Shown here piece after piece: positions 15,101 through 20,605 of a stretch of DNA of 32,164 bases (positions within the stretch are counted from its first letter, which is position 1; every line of letters begins with the position of its first letter). The position numbers and the translations under genes are program-made. The DNA is from Fen-549 sp050011315. Its GTDB lineage: Bacteria > Actinomycetota > Thermoleophilia > Gaiellales > Gaiellaceae. Below the pieces are notes generated by a model. The model was given only the letters and a program-made list of their open reading frames with translations. It made no database searches and had not been told where the DNA came from. The stretch spans positions 1 through 32,164 of the forward strand of contig JBEKJI010000027.1 of NCBI GenBank assembly GCA_050011315.1, given 5' to 3'.

Positions 15101-15513
15101 AAGGTGCGCGAGCGCGAGAGATCGGACTGCTGTGCGGCTCGTGCCACCGCCGCCGCGACGATGCGTTCGGCCTTCTTCTGCGCCTTCTCGGGCTCGTGCT
15201 GGTGGATGTAGGAGCAGCCCTCGCGTAGGTTGGCGAAGGCGACAGCGTTCTCGCCCAGCCTCAGCTCACGCGCGATCCGCTCGAAGGTGGGGCCCTGGAA
15301 GCGGCGCGAGCAGGAGCCGATCACGATGTGGTCGAGCCCGCGCTCCTCCACCGCCTCCTCGATCAGCTTGCGCCCCTCGGTGCCGCACATGAACTGGTTC
15401 ACGGCCACCGAGACGACGCCGTCGTGCCCCTTCGCCGACTCGCTCAGCGACTCGAGGTCGAGGACACCGGAGATGTTGCCTCCGCACTCGCAGAGGAAGA
15501 CGCCGCAGCGCAT
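12175..15513 (-). CDS. hdrA: HdrA with inserted GltD/NfnB-like oxidoreductase domain
   Basis: 1112 aa from ATG 15513, with GAGGAGGCACTG upstream. HdrA begins normally (VFLCECGGNISG, 5-16; C43, C68), with FAD fold LVVGGGIAGLSAAEEL (144-159) and cluster CVGCGQCAEACP (242-253). From about 285 to 750 it is replaced by a complete GltD-type domain: PCKSACPVHTSVQGY (291-305), CGRICTHVCESDCTRGRLDE (331-350), FAD motif VAIVGGGPAGLSAARE (382-397), GGMLRVGIPEYRLP (415-428), NAD(P) motif VVVIGGGDVAYDAGRSAL (513-530) and GVFAAGDAAAVAPW (655-668). HdrA then resumes: a cysteine cluster 753-769, GSRDCSSSGNEHCSAICC (854-871) and two C-terminal clusters CVGCGVCETVCP (1049-1060) and CRGCGICVAECP (1081-1092). 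It should carry two or more FADs and take electrons from NAD(P)H. Position 543-544 is Glu-Asp where NADPH-type GltD has Arg, hinting at NADH. Confidence 0.92.
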   Translation of the reverse strand: MRCGVFLCECGGNISGVLDLESLSESAKGHDGVVSVAVNQFMCGTEGRKLIEEAVEERGLDHIVIGSCSRRFQGPTFERIARELRLGENAVAFANLREGCSYIHQHEPEKAQKKAERIVAAAVARAAQQSDLSRSRTFLHRSALVVGGGIAGLSAAEELAEAGIEVHLVERQQSIGGYMARLSKTFPTEDCAMCSLAPRLTNAATDSHIRIHALSNVTKITGPPGEFRVTVRHEPSYVSEKCVGCGQCAEACPVVLPNEFDFGVSERKAISRPFPNAVPSSFAIDHRGWAPCKSACPVHTSVQGYVALVGQGRFDDAYRVASEPNPFPSVCGRICTHVCESDCTRGRLDEPIAIAGLKRFVADQVGAAAPVQAMPVVYDERVAIVGGGPAGLSAARELALFGYETTVFEALPVAGGMLRVGIPEYRLPREVLAAEVERIAQHGVELRLNQRLGRDFTVDSLLEQGYGAVLLATGLQKSKTLPLPGAELGGVIKAIEFLRERALGETPKVGKRVVVIGGGDVAYDAGRSALRLGAENVTLACIEDGATIPAGSEEIHEGAEEEVELLTSLMPVEILGSGTVSGIKFQRCALGEPNERGWRPPVPVEGEFAELEADTVIFAVGQALDEDLLEGASGVELAGGQIGFERETMMTARAGVFAAGDAAAVAPWTAIEAIAAGRRAARSIHNFLRGETLSDVWENERPRAEIADSALASLEPQARTLMPALEAEARRSSWQEVQLGFSAEEAVAEAKRCLNCGGCSECRSCETACPAGAIDFTQEPDEEEITVGAIVIATGHKEFDVSRKKPLGWDRFANVITQSQLARLLSASGPTSGELERPSDGAVPKKIFMLQCVGSRDCSSSGNEHCSAICCLFATLHASLIKQHHPEAEVTIGYTDLRAPGKAHEEYYRLVQDRGVRYVRGRSGEVIEEPDGSLRVRVEDSFTGRKTEELYDLVVLSAGLEASDGTTDIARVAGLQQGAAGFIKEYHPKLKPVDTQRTGIFVAGTAQGPKNIPDTIAQAKAAAARVFSMLSTGFTMTPAQVAYSDSEVCVGCGVCETVCPQSAVRLTTGESPRAVVEINSCRGCGICVAECPSGAMTLGGFSDEEILAEATV

Positions 15514-15561
15514 CAGTGCCTCCTCGGGTGATGTTTTTCCGCTTCCGAGTGCGAAAAGCAG

Positions 15562-15628
15562 GCGAGGCTAGGACGCAGGGAGTGTTCGTACTTGGAAAGT
15601 ACGGACGCGACTGAGGACAACGCATCGC
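15562..15628. repeat. Structured intergenic repeat, copy 2 (candidate RNA element)
   Basis: GCGAGGCTAGGACGCAG (15562-15578) and GAGGACAACGCATCGC (15613-15628) are identical to copy 1 at 6111-6178. The hairpin between them is GTTCGTACTT (15584-15593), loop GGA, AAGTACGGAC (15597-15606). Further ACCGCTT/AAGTGGT pairing lies just downstream. It fills most of the 166-bp gap between hdrB and the GltD-containing hdrA, so in the operon transcript it would appear as the reverse complement, in the leader of hdrA. Confidence 0.6.
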
Positions 15629-15679
15629 ACCGCTTTGCAGCGCTCCGAAGTGGTAAGGGCATTGCGCGAGGGGGCACCA

Positions 15680-16633
15680 TTAAACCCGCGCCCCTTCGCG
15701 CGCGCCGATCCGCTCCAGAATCGGTTCGACGTCCTGGGAGTGCGAGATGACGCCGCAGACCTTGTCGGGGTCGGCGCCGAGCGCGAGCGCGACCAGCTGC
15801 TGTACGTGCAGGTGCACGAACGGGTACTCCTCGTTCGCGCTCGCCTCGATGATCGAGTGGTGCCGGTCGAACTGGATGGCGCAGTTCGGGCACATGTGCA
15901 CGCACACATCCACGCCCTCCTGGGCCAGGCGCTTCAGCTTCTCGCGCGTGACCGCCTGCGAGATCGCGGGGTTGACGAAGCGCTGGCGGAAACCGGCGCC
16001 GCAGTGGGTCGTCTTCTCGTTGTAGTTGCCGGTCTTGATCACACCGGCCGGCTCGAGCAGGTCCTCGGGGATCATGAAGTTCTCGCTGTCGCCCACCACC
16101 TCATCCGGAAAGACCTTGCAGTAGTGGCAGGCGGGGTGGGTGGCGACCTTGATCCCGTCCAGGCGGCGCTTGATCAGACCCGGAATCGAATGATGGCGGC
16201 TCCAGAGGATCTCCAGCGTGTGCATGTGCTGGATCGTCTTGTCGACCGTGTCGGTGTACGCGCGCCCGATCTTGGCCAGCACCTTGTTCGCGTCCTTGCG
16301 GTACTCGGGCACCGCGAGCACGTTCTGGGACTTCTTGTTGATCGCGTAACAGGTCGAGCAGAGGTAGCTCTGGATCGGATGCCCGGCCTCGACCGCCACG
16401 CAGGAGTTGCGGGCCGAGATGGCCATCGTGGTCGGGAACGGCATCATGTCGGTGTAGTAACCGAGCCCGGTGCAGCAGGTCTGGTCGGTGTTGACGATGT
16501 ACTCGACGTCGAAGCGCTCGAACAGCCACTTCGTCGCCGCCTCGACGCCGGGATACTCCGTCGAGATCAAACAGCTTCGGAAAAGCTGGACGCCGCCGGT
16601 TACGGGCGGGATGTCCGGAGTCGTTGGTGCCAT
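15680..16633 (-). CDS. hdrB: HdrB-like subunit, 317 aa, second CCG motif modified
   Basis: First gene of the hdr operon, ATG 16633, about 27 bases from the predicted transcription start. The first CCG motif is intact: C21, C53-C54, C92 and C95. The second is C169 (with C172), then H210-C211 where Cys-Cys is expected, then C248 and C251. In methanogen HdrB both motifs hold non-cubane [4Fe-4S] clusters, and the paired cysteines bridge irons; His-Cys should change or abolish that second cluster. The length (317 aa) and full two-domain layout, with HPACHYC and MCPNC, are typical of HdrB. A 166-bp gap holding a structured repeat separates it from hdrA. It may serve the GltD-containing HdrA, while the second hdrB serves the fusion HdrA; that pairing is inference. 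Confidence 0.92.
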   Translation of the reverse strand: MAPTTPDIPPVTGGVQLFRSCLISTEYPGVEAATKWLFERFDVEYIVNTDQTCCTGLGYYTDMMPFPTTMAISARNSCVAVEAGHPIQSYLCSTCYAINKKSQNVLAVPEYRKDANKVLAKIGRAYTDTVDKTIQHMHTLEILWSRHHSIPGLIKRRLDGIKVATHPACHYCKVFPDEVVGDSENFMIPEDLLEPAGVIKTGNYNEKTTHCGAGFRQRFVNPAISQAVTREKLKRLAQEGVDVCVHMCPNCAIQFDRHHSIIEASANEEYPFVHLHVQQLVALALGADPDKVCGVISHSQDVEPILERIGAREGARV

Positions 16634-16666
16634 CAGGGTCGCCTCTCTCGCGTGAGTGCTGGGCGA

Positions 16667-16695
16667 ATTATCGATAGCGCAGCGTTGTTAGTCAA
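16667..16695 (-). promoter_or_regulatory. Sigma-70-like promoter of the hdr operon
   Basis: Reading the minus strand, -35 TTGACT (16695-16690), a 17-bp spacer and -10 GATAAT (16672-16667). The start of transcription would be near 16660, leaving a 27-base leader with GAGAGGCGA before the hdrB ATG. The local A+T richness stands out from the surrounding sequence. No repressor site is recognised. Confidence 0.75.
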
Positions 16696-16750
16696 ATTAG
16701 AGGCGCTTATGTGGGTAGCGGCCCAAAGCATGGTTCCGCACCGCCGCCGC

Positions 16751-16774
16751 GGCGCTTTACCGGAGAGAAGCGCC
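16751..16774 (-). terminator. Hairpin after the HAAS gene and small ORF
   Basis: GGCGCTT (16751-16757) pairs with AAGCGCC (16768-16774). It lies 7 bp past the stop of the small ORF 16782-16961 and upstream of the hdr promoter. No T-tract follows. It is a candidate terminator for the HAAS-protein transcript. Confidence 0.45.
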
Positions 16775-16781
16775 GGCGCGC

Positions 16782-16961
16782 TTACGGCCAGACGAGACGG
16801 TCGTCGCCTATCGCCGTCAAAACGAGCTGACCGGCGGCCCTGCGGGGTCCCAGCGCGGTGATCGAGTACGGGGATCCGTCGAGATACACGCCCTGGTCGA
16901 ATACCCGATCGCGCCATCGCCCGTTTGGGGGTTCGCTGCTTCTAGTTGGAGCCGTTCTCAT
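16782..16961 (-). CDS. Possible 59-aa protein or displaced C-terminus of the HAAS protein
   Basis: ATG 16961 lies inside the last codons of the upstream 684-aa gene, in the +1 frame, and the frame runs to TAA 16784-16782. From about residue 20 it reads FDQGVYLDGSPYSITALGPR and then AAGQLVLTAIGDDRLVWP, with mostly G or C at third positions, a texture like the propeller-type strands of the gene before it. No good ribosome site is seen. Either it is a small coupled gene, or a one-base shift near 16950 has cut the true end off the 684-aa protein. Confidence 0.35.
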   Translation of the reverse strand: MRTAPTRSSEPPNGRWRDRVFDQGVYLDGSPYSITALGPRRAAGQLVLTAIGDDRLVWP

Positions 16962-18996
16962 TCAGCAGCTGGCGCTCGGGCGGCTGCGCCAGATGGGGAT
17001 CGAACTCCGTCGACTTCTCCATCCGCCCTGAGTTCATCGTCCCGGTCGATCTGACCTCGAGAATCGCCCATCTCGGCCAATCGGAGGCGAACTCGCCTCC
17101 GCCGCTCGCCGTCCAGAACGAGACGGCGATGTGCCCTGCCGGGTGGTAAGCGTTGCCGTGGCCGAAAAGCGCTCGAACGACGCTTCCGGTCTGCGCTACT
17201 CCGAAGAGACGCTCGGACTCGGAATGGTTCGACGACGGCAGCCGCTCCCTCGTCAGTGGTTCCAGAGCCTTTCCGCGCGTGCGATAGATCTCGAGCAGCG
17301 TCGCGCCGTTGGCGAGCGGAGCGGCGATCGCGATACCGACTCCGTCCCCACGAAGCGCGCCCAGCGCGCCTGAAGAGAGGGCGGCGAAAGGGCGGCGGGC
17401 GAGAAGTGCAAGGGCACGGCTTCGCCGGTCGAGAACCAGGCGATTACTTCGATCGCGGTAGAGAAGGACCGTCTGCTCGCCACGCGAGACCATCATGAGC
17501 TCAGAGCGGACTCCGACTGCGGCGATGACCGGCTCTGTCCAGCGACCGTTCCGCGTACGCAGAAGCTCGAGTTGCGACCCTCCGCGTCGGGGCGCAACGG
17601 CCGCGAGAGAGAGCTCACCGCCGGGGAGCGCGGTGAGCCTGATTGAAACGGCGGTCGTATCGAGCAGGCGCTGCGGACGCCAGGAAGGAGCTTCCGCCAA
17701 CCAGACGCCGTCCGGCCGCGAATACGCGATCGCAATCCGGCCGTCAGACCGGTAGGCGATAGCCACGGCGCCGGCTTTTGCTCTCTCGAGCCGCCTAACA
17801 ACCCGCCAGGAAACGCCCGGCTGGGTCGGCGTGTTGAGAACTTGGCAACCATTGTTCGTCGTCGGCGCCAGACGATCCCAATCGAGATACACGGGCTGGC
17901 GTCCACACGGTCCACGCGCAGAAAGCGACCAGCGCGTCTCCACGACGACGAGATCGACCGGCCCTTTCTCGGGTCCCGTCATCCCGAGCCCCATGTTCCT
18001 CCACGTGGACGCGACGAACGCCAACCGTTTTCCTTTCAAGGCGACGGCTCCCTGCTCGCCTGCCGGCCCGAACACCCCGTCCATAGACACCTCGTGATTA
18101 GCCGTGTAGGCGATCACCTCCTCGTACGACGGCCCGCAGTAGTCGTCGGGCGGGCAGATGTCCGTCGAGCTCCATCCGCTCTTCGCGGTGACGGCGAGCA
18201 GCGGGACGAGCGCGAAAAGGACGAACATCGGCGCGCTAGCCAGCGGAACGAGTCGCCGGGGCGAGATCGTTCGCGCGGGGCGCGCGAGGAAAACGGCGAG
18301 GATCAGCACCGTTCCGGCCTCGATCAGCGTCGCGGCAAAGAGCCAGGCGCTGTGCCCCTGGCGCAGGCGGTTCCACTCGAACGCCAGCGCGATCTGGAGC
18401 GAGACTGCGACTACGAGAGCCACCCCGCCCAGTAGCGTGAGGCCGGCGCTGAGGAGGCGGCGATGACGCGTGAAGGCGATCGCGGACTCCGCAAGCACGA
18501 CCGCTGCGAGAACCAGGGCACCGCCGAGAACGAGCTTCACGGCCAGGTAAAGCGGCGGAAGCGAGATCCCGAGTCCTGGGTAGTAGTGGAAGAAGCCGGT
18601 CGGCGTCCTCGGAACCGCGGTGCTCGGACCGACCTCGATGGTGATCGTGCCGTCCTGCCGAAAGTGGCGAATCCGGATCACTTCCAGAGCGACTGCGAGC
18701 ATCGCCAGCGCGATCGGGACGAAAGCCGCCAGGACGATCTGCGCTTCTTTGCGCGCCCGAGCCGTCAGCGCCCGCTCGCGCAACTCCGCGGCGAGCTGCT
18801 CCGGTGAGCCGAGATCTGCCAGCGCCAGCGTTTCCGCCTTGCTCTCACTCGCCCCCTTCTTCCGCTCCCGCGCCGCGACGGTCAGCAGGCGCTTCCGCAC
18901 GGTCGCGAGAGTCCGGCGACGGCTGCGCCCGCGCAGGCCGAGCAGCCGATCGACCTCGGCCAGGTAGCGGTCACTCGCGCTGGTTTCTTCGGGCAT
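16942..18996 (-). CDS. HAAS-domain membrane protein with propeller-like exterior domain
   Basis: 684 aa from ATG 18996. Residues 5-75 form a HAAS-type domain (DRYLAEVDRLLGLRGRSRRR, then LALADLGSPEQLAAELRE), a cytosolic helical module often tied to PadR-type regulation in other genomes. Five membrane helices follow (about 85-107, 148-178, 183-212, 220-243 and 250-272; for example GGALVLAAVVLAES and PMFVLFALVPLLAV). The remaining ~400 residues lie on the far side of the membrane and look beta-rich and propeller-like, with repeats such as GRIAIAYSRPDGVWLAEAP and GELSLAAVAPRRGGSQLEL. No catalytic motif is seen. There is no PadR gene nearby. The abrupt charged ending NENGSN and the coding-like sequence just beyond suggest a possible frameshift. 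Function unknown. Confidence 0.8.
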   Translation of the reverse strand: MPEETSASDRYLAEVDRLLGLRGRSRRRTLATVRKRLLTVAARERKKGASESKAETLALADLGSPEQLAAELRERALTARARKEAQIVLAAFVPIALAMLAVALEVIRIRHFRQDGTITIEVGPSTAVPRTPTGFFHYYPGLGISLPPLYLAVKLVLGGALVLAAVVLAESAIAFTRHRRLLSAGLTLLGGVALVVAVSLQIALAFEWNRLRQGHSAWLFAATLIEAGTVLILAVFLARPARTISPRRLVPLASAPMFVLFALVPLLAVTAKSGWSSTDICPPDDYCGPSYEEVIAYTANHEVSMDGVFGPAGEQGAVALKGKRLAFVASTWRNMGLGMTGPEKGPVDLVVVETRWSLSARGPCGRQPVYLDWDRLAPTTNNGCQVLNTPTQPGVSWRVVRRLERAKAGAVAIAYRSDGRIAIAYSRPDGVWLAEAPSWRPQRLLDTTAVSIRLTALPGGELSLAAVAPRRGGSQLELLRTRNGRWTEPVIAAVGVRSELMMVSRGEQTVLLYRDRSNRLVLDRRSRALALLARRPFAALSSGALGALRGDGVGIAIAAPLANGATLLEIYRTRGKALEPLTRERLPSSNHSESERLFGVAQTGSVVRALFGHGNAYHPAGHIAVSFWTASGGGEFASDWPRWAILEVRSTGTMNSGRMEKSTEFDPHLAQPPERQLLNENGSN

Positions 18997-19062
18997 GGCG
19001 GCGATGGGCGACTACTCGGGCCTCTCATCGGCAGCCCGCCATTCGAACAAAAGTCCAGGCAT

Positions 19063-20226
19063 TTACGGAATTCGCGCCTCGAGCGCCCGTGCCAGCGCCT
19101 CGCGAATCGGCTCGCGCTCGATCCGATCCAGCGCCTCGGCGAAGAAGCCGCTCACGATCAGGCGCTCGGCCTCGCCGGCCGAAAGCCCGCGGCTCATCAG
19201 GTAGAAGAGCTGCTCGCGGTCGACCTGGCCGACCGTGGCGCCGTGACTGCAGCGGACGTCGTTGGCCATGATCTCGAGCCCGGGGATCGAGTTGGCGTGC
19301 GCCTGACGCGAGAGCAGGAGGTTGCGGTTCTCCTGGTAGGCATCCGTCCCTTGCGCCTCCTTCTCGACCCGGATCATGCCGCGCCAGACCGTGGTCGCCT
19401 GCTCGCGCAAGGCGCCGCGGAAGAGGAAGTCGGAGGTGGTGCGCGGGGCGACGTGCTCCTGGAAGGTGTCGAAGTCGAGGTGCTGGGAGCCGTCGGCGAA
19501 GTAGACGCCGGTCACGCGCGAGGTGGCGCCCGCGTCGGCGAGGTCTATCGAGATCCAGGTCTTGCTCTTCTTCGAGCCGAGCCCGGCGCAGACCCAGGCG
19601 AGCTCGGAGTCTCGCTCCAGGCGGGCGTGCTGATGGGCGAAGTGCCAGCCCTGACGCGAGAGCCGCTGCACCGACACGAGCTCCAACTTGGCGCCCGCGC
19701 CGACGTGCACCTCGACCGCGCAGTTGGTGAAGGCGTCGAGATCCTCGGCGGCCGAGACGTGCTCCTCGATCAACGTGAAGCGGCTGCCTTCGCCCGCGAC
19801 GACGAGCAGTCTCGTCGGCAGCGAGCCCTTCGGGACCGTGCTCTCGATCCTCACGTGCAGCGGCCGCTCCAGCTCCACTCCAGCCGGCACCTCGACCAGC
19901 AAGCCGTGCCTCCAGAAGGCGGCGTTGGCGGCCGCGATCTTGTCCTCCGTAGCGACGAAAGCGCCGATGCGCTTGTCCTTTTCGTTCAGAGGTGCGAAGA
20001 CGACCCCTTCGGGCGCCTCCACGATCTTGGCGCCGCCCTCGTCGATACGCGCGCTCCCGGCGAGCTCCAGCTCTATCAGCGGCGCGATCTCCGCGGGCTG
20101 AGCAGTCTCGGCGAACTCGTAGGCGTCCGGGTCGAATCCGGTCAGGTCGGTGAAGCGCCAGCCGTCCTCGGAGGTCGTCGGCAGCGCCAGCTCGTGGTAG
20201 CGCTTGAGAGCGGCTGTGCGCTTCAT
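19063..20226 (-). CDS. sufD: SufD, Fe-S cluster scaffold subunit
   Basis: 387 aa from ATG 20226 (MKRTAALKRYHELALP); a longer frame upstream only overlaps the VOC gene. SufD partners SufB and SufC in the SufBC2D scaffold that builds [4Fe-4S]/[2Fe-2S] clusters in the cytoplasm. The conserved C-terminal part is RCSHGATVGQVDREQLFYLM followed by SRGLSAGEAERLIVSGFF, which holds the functional histidine region (SHG). The beta-helix core in between has DFDTFQEHVAPRT and GMIRVEKEAQGTDAYQENRN. It is the last gene of the operon, 13 bp after the VOC gene. No SufS, SufU or SufE follows in this window, since the next gene downstream is the HAAS protein. Confidence 0.95.
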   Translation of the reverse strand: MKRTAALKRYHELALPTTSEDGWRFTDLTGFDPDAYEFAETAQPAEIAPLIELELAGSARIDEGGAKIVEAPEGVVFAPLNEKDKRIGAFVATEDKIAAANAAFWRHGLLVEVPAGVELERPLHVRIESTVPKGSLPTRLLVVAGEGSRFTLIEEHVSAAEDLDAFTNCAVEVHVGAGAKLELVSVQRLSRQGWHFAHQHARLERDSELAWVCAGLGSKKSKTWISIDLADAGATSRVTGVYFADGSQHLDFDTFQEHVAPRTTSDFLFRGALREQATTVWRGMIRVEKEAQGTDAYQENRNLLLSRQAHANSIPGLEIMANDVRCSHGATVGQVDREQLFYLMSRGLSAGEAERLIVSGFFAEALDRIEREPIREALARALEARIP

Positions 20227-20239
20227 TACACGAGTGCTC

Positions 20240-20605
20240 TCAAGGCGCGTATCTCCGGTGCAAGAGGAGCGTGTTCCCGTCCGGGTCGGCGAAAGGCGCC
20301 ATGTGGCAAACACCGTGGTCCATCGTCTCGCCGAAGAACTGCACGCCCTTCTCCTCGAGCTCCTTCCGCGCGGCCGCGACATCCGGAACGCGCAGGGCGG
20401 CGATTGCCAGAGCGGGCCTGAACTCGAGCCCGATCGTGGCCGCATCGGTGACGTTGAGGGTCACGTTCGGCGTATCGACCTCGAACCAGAAATCACCCGA
20501 CGCACTCACCGGTAGGCCAAGGAGCCCGTTGTAGAAAGCGCGCGAGCGCTCGACGTCCTGGGTGAGTACTGAGACGAAGTCAACTTTCTCGACGGTTACT
20601 GTCAT
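20240..20605 (-). CDS. VOC (glyoxalase/bleomycin-resistance fold) protein
   Basis: 121 aa, ATG 20605, overlapping the sufB stop by ATGA. The fold signatures are VDFVSVLTQDVERSRAFYNG (8-27), GLPVSASGDFWFEV, ALRVPDVAAARKELEEKGVQ and the closing MAPFADPDGNTLLLH. These are the two beta-alpha-beta-beta-beta units of the vicinal-oxygen-chelate superfamily. Potential metal ligands near GVCHMA and FADPDG are visible but not decisive. The superfamily includes glyoxalases, dioxygenases and antibiotic-binding proteins, so no substrate can be named. Its tight coupling between sufB and sufD is unusual and suggests co-regulation with Fe-S assembly. Confidence 0.9.
   Translation of the reverse strand: MTVTVEKVDFVSVLTQDVERSRAFYNGLLGLPVSASGDFWFEVDTPNVTLNVTDAATIGLEFRPALAIAALRVPDVAAARKELEEKGVQFFGETMDHGVCHMAPFADPDGNTLLLHRRYAP

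Noticed and set aside
12142..15228. 1028-codon open frame on the plus strand
   Set aside because: It is the antisense shadow of the 1112-aa HdrA. It is low in hydrophobic order, rich in Arg/Ala/Asp, and has no domain motif.
7049..16633. sHdr sulfur-oxidation cluster or QmoABC
   Set aside because: No LbpA, no lipoate-assembly genes and no membrane QmoC; the order differs from shdrC1-B1-A-hyp-C2-B2. Only the HdrA::MvhD fusion is Qmo-like.
15635..16861. 408-codon plus-strand frame across hdrB
   Set aside because: Antisense to hdrB with its CCG motifs; no motif of its own, and it runs through the hdr promoter.
16942..18996. ECF anti-sigma factor
   Set aside because: The N-terminal helices fit a HAAS domain better, and there is no sigma-factor gene or HxxxCxxC motif.
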